A stretch of DNA of 64,000 nucleotides from JBNAGF01 sp049801055 (GTDB taxonomy: Bacteria > Pseudomonadota > Alphaproteobacteria > Rhodobacterales > Rhodobacteraceae). Made by a program: the position numbers and the translations under genes. Positions 33,835 to 42,985 of the stretch are shown in pieces. The DNA lies in NCBI RefSeq assembly GCF_049801055.1, contig NZ_JBNAGF010000001.1:496001-560000 (forward strand), given 5' to 3'. The notes under the pieces are model-generated. The model was not told the origin of the DNA. It was given only the letters and a program-made list of their open reading frames with translations, and did not search any database. Numbering within the stretch: the stretch's first letter is position 1; the number at the start of each line of letters is the position of its first letter.

Positions 33835-36390
33835 GTGCAGAATGATCCCGATACCACGTTGATTACGCCGACCGCTCCGGTGAGTGCGCGCACGCATGGC
33901 GGCCGGGCGAAATGCCTTCAACGGCTGGTGCGTCTGGATCTTCCGGTGCCGCGCACGGTGGCGCTGTCGTTTGATGCCGTGCACGAGATCGCCGAAGGCA
34001 ACATGCCGGACTTGCGGGCCGTCGTGGATCAGTTTGATGCATCGGCTTTGCTGTGCGTGCGCCCGTCTTCGGAAGATCCGGATTGGGGCGGGCCAGGGGC
34101 CGTTTTGAACATCGGGATGAATGACCGGCTTTTCGAAGAATTGAGCGGCACATTGGGAGAAGCGCCCGCAGCCGCTCTCTATTTGCGTTTTGTGCAGTCC
34201 TACGCGGTGCACGTGGCCAGGCTTGACCCGGATCTGTTCGTGCTCGAGCCCGGCGACGATGTATCCCGTGCCCTCAAGGAAACGCTCGATACCTACGAAG
34301 ACGAAGCAGAAGAACAGTTCCCGCAGGATCGCGCCGAACAATTGTCCGGCGTTCTTCAGGCGATGGCCCGAGCCTGGGAAGGCACATCGGCGCGATTGCT
34401 GCGGCAGGCCAAAGGCGCACCGGCGGATGCTGGGCTGGGTCTTGTTGTCCAAGAGATGATTCCGGGAATCGGAAAGGGCGAGTGCGGGTCGGGCGTGTTG
34501 CAGCTGGCCGACCCGATTACGGGCCTGCCACAGATCACTGGTCGTTACCTGAGCCAGAGCCAGGGTCGCGATGCCTTGGGGGCCGGGGCCGAAGCCCTGT
34601 ATCTCGAACAGGATCAGCGCGGTCCGTCTTTGGAGGACGAGGCGCCAGAAGCATTCTCCGAGTTAAAAATCCACGCCGCCCTGATGCGCAAGAGGTTGCG
34701 CGAAGAGATGCAGGTTGAATTCGTCATAAACGGGGGCAGGGTGCATATCCTTGACGGCATGCGGGTGCCGCGTGCTCCGCGTGCTGCCGTTCGCATGGCG
34801 GTGCGGCTCGCCGAGGACGGGATCATCACCCCGCAAGAAGCGGTGATGCGCATCGATCCGCATGCGGTCAACGAGTTGCTCCATCGGCAGGTGGACCCAA
34901 ATGCCGAGCGGGACGTGCTGACAACCGGCGTTGCTGCCAGCCCGGGCGCAGCCAGTGGACGGATCGTGTTCACCTCGGCCGAGGCGCAGGCCAGCGCAGC
35001 CCGCGGCGAACCCTGTATTCTGGTGCGACGCGAAACTTCGCCCGGCGACATCCGCGGGATGCACGCTGCGGCCGCCGTGCTGACAGAAAAGGGCGGGATG
35101 ACCAGCCACGCAGCCGTTATCGGGCGCGGATTGGGTTTGCCTTGCATCGTCGGGGCATCCTCGTTTCGGTTTCAGACAAAGAACAAACAGTTGACCGCCC
35201 CGGATGGCAGAGTCTTCCGCACCGGGGATATCCTGACCATTGATGGTAGCACGGGTCAGGTGCTTGCTGGCGAGCCAGCGATGCTGGAAGCCGCACTGGA
35301 TGACGCCTTTCTAACCCTCATGGGCTGGGCCGACGAAGCCCGCGACATCGACATTCGCGCCAATGCCGATACCCCTGCCGACGCCCGCACGGCCCGGAAT
35401 TTCAACGCACAGGGGATCGGTTTGTGCCGGACCGAGCACATGTTTTTCGAGCCGGGTCGTCTGACGGTCATGCGCGAGATGATTTTTGCCCAGACCAGCG
35501 AGGGCCGTGCTGCGGTTCTGGCCCGGCTGTTGCCCATGCAGCGCGACGATTTCGCCGAGCTCTTCAGTATCATGGAAGGGCAGCCTGTTTGTATCCGTCT
35601 GTTTGATCCGCCGCTTCACGAATTTCTTCCGACCACGCGCACTGGTCAACGCGAACTGGCCGAGGCGCTGGATATGCCGGTTTCAGACGTGACCCGGCGC
35701 GTGGAGGCGATGGAAGAGTATAACCCAATGCTCGGCCTGCGCGGCGTTCGGCTGGGTGTTACTGTACCCGAGATCTACGACATGCAGGCCCGCGCCATCT
35801 TCGAGGCCACGCTGAGTGCGACGCATGACGGGGAACCTGTCGTTCCCGAGATCATGATCCCGCTGGTTTCAGCCCGGCGCGAGGTCGAGCTGGTCAAGGC
35901 CCGAATCGATGCGGTTGCTGCTGCAGTGCGTGCCGAACAGGGGCGCGACTTTGACTACCGGCTTGGCGTGATGGTCGAAACACCACGTGCATGTTTGCGG
36001 GCAGATGAAATCGCGCCGCAGACGGCCTTTCTCAGCTTTGGCACCAACGATCTCACCCAGATGACCTATGGTTTGTCGCGTGACGACGCCGGGCGTTTCA
36101 TGTCCGACTACGTGCAGCAGGAGGTGTTTCCCGAGGATCCGTTCCATGTTCTGGATGCCGAAGGCGTGGGTGAATTGCTGCGGATTGGGGTGGATCGCGG
36201 GCGCAAGGCCAACCCGGGAATCACCCTTTCGATCTGCGGTGAACACGGCGGGAATCCCGAATCAATTTCCTTTTGCAGGGACGCTGGGTTTGATTATGTG
36301 TCCTGTTCTCCCTTCCGAGTCCCTGTGGCGCGACTGGCTGCCGCACAATTGGCGATTGGACACAAGATCGGCGATGGGCTTGACGCCTGA
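33835..36390 (+). CDS. Pyruvate phosphate dikinase-like / PEP-utilising protein
   Basis: About 851 residues from a GTG with GGAGGTG upstream. The C-terminal two thirds carry PPDK motifs: the phosphohistidine segment EKGGMTSHAAVIGRGLG, GLCRTEHMFFEPGRL, EIMIPLVSARREVE, FLSFGTNDLTQMTYG and SICGEHGGNPESI. The N-terminal ATP-grasp half is recognisable but divergent: VRPSSEDPDWGGPGAVLN replaces the RSGARASMPGMMDT type, and ILDGMRVPRA stands where LQTRNGKRT is normal. True PPDK interconverts pyruvate/ATP/Pi and PEP/AMP/PPi; whether this one uses ATP is open. It follows glyS by 128 bp. Confidence 0.8.
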   Translation: MQNDPDTTLITPTAPVSARTHGGRAKCLQRLVRLDLPVPRTVALSFDAVHEIAEGNMPDLRAVVDQFDASALLCVRPSSEDPDWGGPGAVLNIGMNDRLFEELSGTLGEAPAAALYLRFVQSYAVHVARLDPDLFVLEPGDDVSRALKETLDTYEDEAEEQFPQDRAEQLSGVLQAMARAWEGTSARLLRQAKGAPADAGLGLVVQEMIPGIGKGECGSGVLQLADPITGLPQITGRYLSQSQGRDALGAGAEALYLEQDQRGPSLEDEAPEAFSELKIHAALMRKRLREEMQVEFVINGGRVHILDGMRVPRAPRAAVRMAVRLAEDGIITPQEAVMRIDPHAVNELLHRQVDPNAERDVLTTGVAASPGAASGRIVFTSAEAQASAARGEPCILVRRETSPGDIRGMHAAAAVLTEKGGMTSHAAVIGRGLGLPCIVGASSFRFQTKNKQLTAPDGRVFRTGDILTIDGSTGQVLAGEPAMLEAALDDAFLTLMGWADEARDIDIRANADTPADARTARNFNAQGIGLCRTEHMFFEPGRLTVMREMIFAQTSEGRAAVLARLLPMQRDDFAELFSIMEGQPVCIRLFDPPLHEFLPTTRTGQRELAEALDMPVSDVTRRVEAMEEYNPMLGLRGVRLGVTVPEIYDMQARAIFEATLSATHDGEPVVPEIMIPLVSARREVELVKARIDAVAAAVRAEQGRDFDYRLGVMVETPRACLRADEIAPQTAFLSFGTNDLTQMTYGLSRDDAGRFMSDYVQQEVFPEDPFHVLDAEGVGELLRIGVDRGRKANPGITLSICGEHGGNPESISFCRDAGFDYVSCSPFRVPVARLAAAQLAIGHKIGDGLDA

Positions 36391-36560
36391 CACAAGATTT
36401 TGTAGCCAACCGCAAGATTGATTTTATAAGTCATTGGCAAAATATGACTAATTTATGCTTGCATTTTGACGAAATCTGGACCTTCGGCCCGGTCTGATGT
36501 AAGCGATGCCCCGTGGGTGCCTGGGGGGAGCGCCGCTGTTCGCTCGTCGTGGAGTAAGAA

Positions 36561-37217
36561 ATGAAACTATTTGTAGCTGCCGCAACGGTGGTCTTGGCCA
36601 CCGCACTGTCTCCTATGTCGTCTGCTGATACCGGACCGGAGAAAATGACTCTGGTCTCCACCGGCCAAGAACCGGTCGTGGTCAAACGCACCACTGACAG
36701 CGGCCTCGCACGCTTTTTGCGTGGCGTGAATTCAGGCAAGCCCTCTGAGCCGGTCAAGATCAGCTACACCCGCGACTGGGTGGATTCGTTGCCCAAGGCG
36801 GAAGGGGACGAAAACTGGAAGTGCCTGGCCGAAGCACTGTATTTCGAAGCCCGCGGTGAAACCGTGCGGGGCCAGTTTGCCGTGGCTGAGGTGATTCTGA
36901 ACCGGGTCGACAGTGAACGGTTTCCTGACACGCTCTGCGGTGTGATCCGGCAGGGAACAGGGCGCAAGTACCAGTGCCAGTTCACCTATACCTGTGATGG
37001 CCACAAGGAAGTCATTCACGAAAAGAAGGCCTATGAACGGGTTTCGAAAGTTGCGCGTGCGGTCATCGACGGCGCCGGCGGTGAACTGACCGAAGGGGCG
37101 ACCCACTACCATACCAAGTTCGTGAAGCCGAAATGGTCGCGCGTTTACAAGGAAACCGCGCGCATTGGTGTGCACATTTTCTATCGCCACAACTACCGGA
37201 CCGCATCCAGCGAATGA
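36561..37217 (+). CDS. Cell wall hydrolase, SleB family
   Basis: A 218-residue exported protein with a signal peptide (LFVAAATVVLATALSPMSSA). A SleB/Hydrolase_2 domain lies at about 90-215. The catalytic Glu is expected in CLAEALYFEARGE. Other motifs are FAVAEVILNRV, QFTYTCDG, GATHYHTKFVKPKW and IGVHIFYRHN. The family cleaves peptidoglycan glycan strands (lytic transglycosylase-type). GGAG precedes the ATG. It stands alone between the PPDK-like gene and folB. Confidence 0.88.
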   Translation: MKLFVAAATVVLATALSPMSSADTGPEKMTLVSTGQEPVVVKRTTDSGLARFLRGVNSGKPSEPVKISYTRDWVDSLPKAEGDENWKCLAEALYFEARGETVRGQFAVAEVILNRVDSERFPDTLCGVIRQGTGRKYQCQFTYTCDGHKEVIHEKKAYERVSKVARAVIDGAGGELTEGATHYHTKFVKPKWSRVYKETARIGVHIFYRHNYRTASSE

Positions 37218-37329
37218 AGTGTATGCAGCACCGGGTTGCTGGTGCTGCAACGATTGGGCTGTTAAAGAGGCGCGCGGCAGATAATGCCGCTGACCCAATG
37301 TTGAGCACAATCGCCGAAGGGCTCCTGTT

Positions 37330-38250
37330 ATGAGCACAGAAATCCGCCTCGCTTTTGCCCATCCCTCGGAGCGAGCAGAGGCCACGGCACAAGAAGGTCC
37401 GCTGGATCGCATTTCGCTGCGCGATCATATTGTGGAAATCGAGATCGGTGCCTTTCAGGCCGAGCGTGGTGTTACTCAGAGAATTTGTTTCAACGTGGTT
37501 GTCGAAGTGCAGCCGCTGACCGGGCCGATCGACGATGATGTGGACCGGATCCTGTCCTACGACCGGGTGACCGAAGCAATTGCCCATGAGTTGTCTGAAG
37601 AACGGCTGAACCTTCTGGAAACTCTGGCAGAACGGGTGGCCGAGCGGATTTTGCTGGAACCGCAAGCCGTTCGCGCATTTGTCCGAATCGAAAAGCTTGA
37701 CCGTGGACCGGGGGCCTTGGGTGTCGAGATCGTGCGCGGCAAGGACATGGTTCATCACGAGGTCGAAGAGGAAGAACGCCCTCATCCCCGCCTCGTATTT
37801 CTTTCCAATGCTGCTATTGCATCGGACAACCTGACGGGTTGGATTGACCAGCTTCAGAATCGCGAACGCCCGCTGATCCTCTGCGTTGGGGCAGCGGATC
37901 TGTCGGCGCCACAGACCGGTCACGCCATGACGCAGCGCCGGATCGACCTGTTGGCGATCGAGCAGAATGCCTGGGTTTTGGCGTCCAAGGATGACCGCTG
38001 TGTCGTGGTTTCAACCCGAACCGAGCTGAGCTGGGCAATGAAAAACGGACAGATTTGCGTTTGGGCCCCGTCTAAGATCGTTCTCGATGCGGTGGATGGC
38101 CCTTCGGCCAAACCGTCCGATGCCGTGGCGCTGGCAGCATGGTTCGCGGCAACCTTTTCGGCAGGCGAAATGCTGGTGATTGGCGCGGACCTGCCTGACA
38201 ACCCGGGTGTTCTATTGCGCTCGGTTCCGGTGGAGCAATCCCGGCTTTGA
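37330..38250 (+). CDS. folB: Dihydroneopterin aldolase with extra C-terminal domain
   Basis: A 306-residue protein. Residues ~26-140 are a FolB domain (DRISLRDHIVEIEIGAF, DRILSYDRVTEAIAHEL, LNLLETLAERVAERI, VRIEKLDRGPGALGVEIVR). FolB alone is about 120 residues, so the ~155-residue C-terminal part is additional. That part contains LVFLSNAAIASDNLTGWIDQL, LLAIEQNAWVLASKDD, WAPSKIVLDAVDG and PSDAVALAAWFAATF, a pattern faintly like an amino-acid-kinase fold. The stop overlaps the TTG start of folP, so the two are coupled in a folate operon. Confidence 0.85.
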   Translation: MSTEIRLAFAHPSERAEATAQEGPLDRISLRDHIVEIEIGAFQAERGVTQRICFNVVVEVQPLTGPIDDDVDRILSYDRVTEAIAHELSEERLNLLETLAERVAERILLEPQAVRAFVRIEKLDRGPGALGVEIVRGKDMVHHEVEEEERPHPRLVFLSNAAIASDNLTGWIDQLQNRERPLILCVGAADLSAPQTGHAMTQRRIDLLAIEQNAWVLASKDDRCVVVSTRTELSWAMKNGQICVWAPSKIVLDAVDGPSAKPSDAVALAAWFAATFSAGEMLVIGADLPDNPGVLLRSVPVEQSRL

Positions 38251-39245
38251 CCATCTACGCCCGCCCCCTTGTTCAGAATGGCGGTGCGCGTCCCGCCGAT
38301 GCTGTGCCACTTTTGGGAACGCAGGCGTGGTTCTGCCATGCCGAAGTGTTATCCCGGTCAGAACCGCCTCGCATCGTTTCGGCGTGCGATCTGCCGGATG
38401 GAGTATTGGCGCCATTGACCGAACCGCGACCCGCTCTGGCCGGGTTGGACATGAGGCAGCCCCAGATCATGGGAGTGCTCAACGCAACACCGGACAGTTT
38501 CTCCGACGGCGGGCAACATAGCGGCTGTCAACAGGCGATCGACCATGCCCTTCGGATGCAGGCCCAAGGTGCGGCCATCGTGGACATTGGCGGAGAATCG
38601 ACCCGGCCCGGGGCAGAGCGCGTACCTGCCAAGACCGAGATGGAGCGAATTCTGCCGGTCATTGAAGGTTTGCGAAACAAAAGCGATGTGCCTGTTTCAG
38701 TGGATACGCGCAAGGCAGATGTGGCAAAGGCAGCGTTGGCAGCTGGCGCCGATTTGGTCAATGACGTGTCCGGGTTCACCTTCGACCCGGCGCTTCTGCC
38801 CCTGTGTTCAGAGACAAAGGCGCCTGTGTGCATCATGCATGCACAGGGGGAGCCGGAAACCATGCAGGATGACCCGAACTACGGTCATGTTCTTCTGGAC
38901 GTCTACGACTTTCTTGCCGGGCAGGTGGCCCGGTTGGAGGAAGCAGGAATTCCGCGCAGCCGAATAGCGATCGACCCGGGGATAGGGTTCGGTAAGACCG
39001 AGGCGCATAATCTTGCGATATTGCAGGGGCTGAGCCTTTTTCACGGGATTGGCTGTGCGATTTTGCTTGGAGTGTCACGTAAAGGGTTTATCGGCAGAAT
39101 CGGTCGGGAGCCAAATGCCGCGGCACGGGCACCGGGTTCCATTGCGGTAGGGCTTGCAGGACTGGCTCAGGGCGTGCAGATTCTGCGTGTTCACGACGTG
39201 GCCGAAACGGCTCAGGCGATCAGGCTATGGCAGGCCGTGACCTGA
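38247..39245 (+). CDS. folP: Dihydropteroate synthase
   Basis: 332 residues from a TTG that overlaps the folB stop. A ~65-residue N-terminal extension precedes the TIM-barrel domain. Domain motifs are IMGVLNATPDSFSDGG, DIGGESTRPGAE, SVDTRKADVAKAAL, NDVSGFTFD, DPGIGFGKTEAHNL and GVSRKGFIGRI. It joins 6-hydroxymethyl-dihydropterin pyrophosphate to p-aminobenzoate. The extension reads on from a TTG, so a later start (for instance in front of MRQPQIMGVLN) cannot be excluded. Confidence 0.93.
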   Translation: MTIYARPLVQNGGARPADAVPLLGTQAWFCHAEVLSRSEPPRIVSACDLPDGVLAPLTEPRPALAGLDMRQPQIMGVLNATPDSFSDGGQHSGCQQAIDHALRMQAQGAAIVDIGGESTRPGAERVPAKTEMERILPVIEGLRNKSDVPVSVDTRKADVAKAALAAGADLVNDVSGFTFDPALLPLCSETKAPVCIMHAQGEPETMQDDPNYGHVLLDVYDFLAGQVARLEEAGIPRSRIAIDPGIGFGKTEAHNLAILQGLSLFHGIGCAILLGVSRKGFIGRIGREPNAAARAPGSIAVGLAGLAQGVQILRVHDVAETAQAIRLWQAVT

Positions 39246-39291
39246 GTAACGGCGGGCCTGCATAATAACGATTGAGATTTGGAGCGGGACT

Positions 39292-40647
39292 TTGTCAGCA
39301 ATGCGCAAGCTTTTTGGAACCGATGGTGTCCGTGGGACGGCAAACCAGCATCCGATGACCGCCGAACTGGCGCTTCGGATCGGGGCGGCTGTCGGTCGCT
39401 ATTTCCGGCGCGACGCCACCGGCGTGCACCGGGTGGTGATCGGCAAGGATACCCGGCTTTCGGGTTACATGCTGGAAAGCGCGCTGACGGCAGGTCTGAC
39501 CTCGACAGGGATGAACGTTCTGCTGATGGGGCCGGTGCCAACTCCTGCCGTGGGCCTGATGACCCGTTCGATGCGCGCCGATCTCGGAGTGATGATCTCG
39601 GCAAGTCACAACCCGGCCGAGGACAATGGCATCAAGTTCTTTGGTCCGGATGGTTTCAAACTGTCGGACGAAGACGAGATTGCCATTGAAGCATTGATTG
39701 AATCCGGTGTGGATCTTGCACAGGCCCGGCATATCGGCAGGGCAAAGAGAATTGATGATGCCCGGTTCCGCTATGGTGAGCGGGTCAAATCCTCGCTGCC
39801 ACGCGGTTTGCGGCTCGACGGTCTCAAGGTGGTCGTGGATTGCGCCAACGGTGCGGCTTATCGCGCGGCGCCCGAGATCCTGTGGGAACTGGGGGCCGAA
39901 GTGATCCCGGTTGGCACCAGCCCTGACGGAATCAACATCAACCGCGGGTGTGGGTCGACGCAGCCTGATGCGGCCGCCTCGGCGGTGGTCGCACATCAGG
40001 CGCATGTCGGGATTTGCCTCGACGGAGATGCAGACCGGGTCGTGATGATTGATGAGACGGGAACCGTCGCGGACGGAGACCAGATCATGGCGCTGCTGGC
40101 AACGCGCTGGGCGGCAGAGGAGCGTCTGGCGGGCGGCGCATTGGTTGCGACGGTCATGTCCAACCTTGGACTTGAACGCCATCTCGAAGCCAGCGGACTG
40201 CGCTTAGAGCGCACCAAGGTCGGCGATCGCTACGTTGTCGAGCGGATGCGGGAAGGCGGTTATAATCTCGGGGGTGAACAGTCCGGCCATATCGTCATGA
40301 GCGATTATGCCACCACCGGTGACGGCCTTATGGCGGCGCTGCACGTCTTGTCCGAGATGGTTCGATCGGGGCAGCCGGCCAGTGTTCTGGCAAGCCAGTT
40401 TGATCCGGTGCCGCAACTGTTAAAAAATGTGAGATTCTCCGCGGGTCAGACCCCGTTGGATCTGCCGGGAGTGCAGTCTGCAATCGCCGGAGCTGAATCG
40501 GCGCTCACCGGCAAGGGACGGTTGCTTATTCGCAAGTCAGGCACAGAGCCGCTGATCCGGGTCATGGCGGAATGTGAGGATGCCGACATCCTCAATCAGG
40601 CCGTGGACAGCGTGGTGGACGCGGTCAGTGAGGCGGTTTCGGCCTGA
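39292..40647 (+). CDS. glmM: Phosphoglucosamine mutase
   Basis: A 451-residue enzyme from a TTG (or 448 from the ATG at 39301). It isomerises glucosamine-6-phosphate to glucosamine-1-phosphate for peptidoglycan and LPS. Motifs are RKLFGTDGVRGTAN, the phosphoserine loop MISASHNPAEDNGIKFF, the Mg loop GICLDGDADRV, GEQSGHIV and the phosphate-binding RKSGTEPLIRVM. GGAG (39281-39284) is 7 nt from the TTG but 16 nt from the ATG, which favours TTG. It follows folP by 46 bp, matching the common folP-glmM order. Confidence 0.95.
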   Translation: MSAMRKLFGTDGVRGTANQHPMTAELALRIGAAVGRYFRRDATGVHRVVIGKDTRLSGYMLESALTAGLTSTGMNVLLMGPVPTPAVGLMTRSMRADLGVMISASHNPAEDNGIKFFGPDGFKLSDEDEIAIEALIESGVDLAQARHIGRAKRIDDARFRYGERVKSSLPRGLRLDGLKVVVDCANGAAYRAAPEILWELGAEVIPVGTSPDGININRGCGSTQPDAAASAVVAHQAHVGICLDGDADRVVMIDETGTVADGDQIMALLATRWAAEERLAGGALVATVMSNLGLERHLEASGLRLERTKVGDRYVVERMREGGYNLGGEQSGHIVMSDYATTGDGLMAALHVLSEMVRSGQPASVLASQFDPVPQLLKNVRFSAGQTPLDLPGVQSAIAGAESALTGKGRLLIRKSGTEPLIRVMAECEDADILNQAVDSVVDAVSEAVSA

Positions 40648-40668
40648 TCCTGACCCCTGCTGCTGCCT

Positions 40669-41586
40669 TCAGCCGCGACCGAACAGCCTCCGGAGCGCCC
40701 CGTACTGGCTGAGCGCGACCCCGGCGAGGATCAGGGCAAGCGCCAACAAGAGCGACGGCGGCAGGGGCTCGCCCAGAAATAGGCTGCCCATGAGAACTGC
40801 CCATACCGGAACCATGTAGTTCACAAGGCTCATGAAGACCGGTCCGGCGCTTCGGACAAGGCTGACACGCAGCAGGTTCGCCGCTGCAGTCGGAATCAAC
40901 CCCAGAACCGCAAGAACGGCCAGCGTCTGTGCATCGGGCAGAGGCGGCGGCCCTTCGGCGATCCAGGCCGCTGGCAGGATTGCCGCTGCTCCGATAACCA
41001 GAAGCACCGCAGACAGCCCGAGGGGATCCACTTCGGGCAGGCGGCGCATGACAATGGAGCTTACCGCATAGCAGGCCGCAGCGCCGAGGCAGGCCAGTCT
41101 TCCCGGCATCTCCAGCGCCGCGCCTGTGCTTTCAAAAGCCTGTGCGCCGATCAACAGGCTAACCCCGACAAAGCCGATCAGAAATCCGGCAAAACGGCGC
41201 AGGGTCATGCGTTCTCCGGGCACGAAAACATGCGCAAGAGGCAGCACCATTAGCGCAACACTGGCCATCGAAACGCCGGTAAAACCCGAGGTCACATGTT
41301 GTTGTCCCCATGAGATCAACGCAAAGGGAAGAGCCGAACTGAGGACTGCGACCAGCACCAGAGCGCGCCAGTTTTCTGGGCTGGGTGGCTGACGAAACAG
41401 GCCGCCACCGCGCATCTGCCAAATCGCGACACTCAAGACCCCTCCGAACCCGATACGGTATGCGGCCAGCCAAAACGGAGTGACACCGCGCAGCGCGATC
41501 TCAATCACAAGAAATGTGCATCCCCAAGTGAAGCCGAGAATGAAAACCTCAATCCAGTTTTTTCTCGTTATTTCAATTTCATCCAT
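40669..41586 (-). CDS. EamA/DMT family transporter
   Basis: A 305-residue membrane protein with two EamA repeats and about ten helices (VFILGFTWGCTFLVIEIALRG, GFTGVSMASVALMVLPLAHVF, VNYMVPVWAVLMGSLFLGE). The GFTWGCTFL and LGEPLP motifs are typical of the family. The substrate is unknown. It is convergent with glmM (21-bp gap) and downstream of ilvC on the same strand behind the ilvC terminator. Confidence 0.85.
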   Translation of the reverse strand: MDEIEITRKNWIEVFILGFTWGCTFLVIEIALRGVTPFWLAAYRIGFGGVLSVAIWQMRGGGLFRQPPSPENWRALVLVAVLSSALPFALISWGQQHVTSGFTGVSMASVALMVLPLAHVFVPGERMTLRRFAGFLIGFVGVSLLIGAQAFESTGAALEMPGRLACLGAAACYAVSSIVMRRLPEVDPLGLSAVLLVIGAAAILPAAWIAEGPPPLPDAQTLAVLAVLGLIPTAAANLLRVSLVRSAGPVFMSLVNYMVPVWAVLMGSLFLGEPLPPSLLLALALILAGVALSQYGALRRLFGRG

Positions 41587-41771
41587 GACGAATCTCAGGT
41601 CGGGTGCTGGAGGGGCTGTCGGGAGGTGTCGGATTTCGCAGTGCAGGTAACCGCCATTGCAGAAAAAAGCAAAATGACGAAGACCTTGCCGATCAGAGTT
41701 AGATCAATTGTTCATTTCGGGCAAGTTGCGTTTGGATGTAGTTGAGAAATAGCTTTGAAGACATTGAAATA

Positions 41772-41806
41772 GAAACAAAAAAGGCGACGCCGTAGCTGGC
41801 GTCGCC
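41772..41806 (-). terminator. Intrinsic terminator of ilvC
   Basis: On the minus strand a perfect 9-bp stem (GGCGACGCC, loop AGCTAC, GGCGTCGCC; plus positions 41783-41806) is followed by six T (41782-41777) and further T-rich sequence. It lies 24 nt after the ilvC stop. The rest of the 244-bp gap to the DMT gene shows no gene. Confidence 0.85.
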
Positions 41807-41830
41807 CCCATGGTCAGAACCAGTTGCGGA

Positions 41831-42853
41831 TCAGTTCTTGGCCTTGTCGACCATCTTGCCGGCCGAGATCCACGGCATCATGTCGCGCAGCTTCTCACCG
41901 ACTTGTTCGATCTGGTGTTCGTCATTGGCACGGCGCGACGCTTTGATGGTCGGCTGGCCAACGGCGTTTTCCAGCATGAAGTCACGGACGAACTTGCCCT
42001 GCTGAATGTCGTTGAGGACTTCCTTCATACGCGCTTTGGTCTCGTCGTATTTCAGGATGCGCGGGCCGGTGACATACTGGCCATACTCGGCCGTATTGGA
42101 GATCGAGTAATCCATGTTGGCGATGCCGCCTTCGTAGATCAGGTCAACGATCAGCTTCACTTCGTGCAAGCATTCGAAATAGGCCATTTCGGGGGCATAG
42201 CCCGCTTCGACCAGAGTTTCGAACCCGCAGCGGATCAGTTCAACCAGACCGCCGCAGAGCACCGCCTGTTCACCGAAGAGGTCGGTTTCGCATTCTTCGC
42301 GGAAGTTGGTCTCGATGATGCCCGAGCGGCCGCCGCCGATGGCGGAGCAATAGGAGAGGCCGATTTCCAGCGCCTTGCCGGTGGCATCGGTGTCGACAGC
42401 CACGAGGCAGGGTACGCCACCGCCTTTGGTGTACTCGCCGCGCACCGTGTGGCCGGGGCCTTTGGGGGCCATCATGATGACGTCGATACCTTCCTTGGGC
42501 TCGATCAGGCCGAAATGCACGTTCAACCCGTGGGCGAAGGCAATCGCCGCACCGGGCTTGATGTTGTCATGTACGTATTTCTTGTAGGTCTCGGCCTGAA
42601 GCTCGTCGGGCATGGTGAACATGATCAGGTCACACCAGGCCGCTGCTTCGGCGATGCCCATCACCTGAAGGCCTTCGCCTTCAGCTTTCTTGGCGCTGGC
42701 CGAACCTTCGCGCAAGGCAACGACGACGTTCTTGGCGCCCGAGTCGCGCAGGTTCAGCGCGTGGGCGTGACCCTGAGAGCCATAGCCCAGAATCGCCACT
42801 TTCATGTCCTTGATCAGGTTAATATCGCAATCGCGATCATAGTAGACGCGCAT
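41831..42853 (-). CDS. ilvC: Ketol-acid reductoisomerase (NADP+)
   Basis: A 340-residue class I enzyme of branched-chain amino acid synthesis that converts acetolactate to dihydroxyisovalerate with Mg2+ and NADPH. The N-terminal Rossmann fold carries GYGSQGHAHALNLRDSG with downstream Arg and Ser residues for NADPH. The C-terminal knotted domain has DLFGEQAVLCGG and YFECLHEVKLIVDLIYEGG with acidic metal ligands. Length and motifs are standard. It is divergent from two Lrp-type regulators, which may control it. Confidence 0.95.
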   Translation of the reverse strand: MRVYYDRDCDINLIKDMKVAILGYGSQGHAHALNLRDSGAKNVVVALREGSASAKKAEGEGLQVMGIAEAAAWCDLIMFTMPDELQAETYKKYVHDNIKPGAAIAFAHGLNVHFGLIEPKEGIDVIMMAPKGPGHTVRGEYTKGGGVPCLVAVDTDATGKALEIGLSYCSAIGGGRSGIIETNFREECETDLFGEQAVLCGGLVELIRCGFETLVEAGYAPEMAYFECLHEVKLIVDLIYEGGIANMDYSISNTAEYGQYVTGPRILKYDETKARMKEVLNDIQQGKFVRDFMLENAVGQPTIKASRRANDEHQIEQVGEKLRDMMPWISAGKMVDKAKN

Positions 42854-42985
42854 GTCGCCGGTCCTTCTTGGTTTCGATTGCGGTGGTTCTAACCGGTGGA
42901 ATCGCTATTGGCGATGCCGGTTGGATTGAGTATTTGGAAAAAAGGTGAAGAATAATTCGCCATTATAGAGAAGGGCGAAAAAAAC

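Noticed and set aside
41810..42892. 360-codon plus-strand frame opposite ilvC
   Set aside because: Complete antisense overlap with ilvC; His/Asp/Phe-rich composition typical of antisense reading of GC-rich genes.
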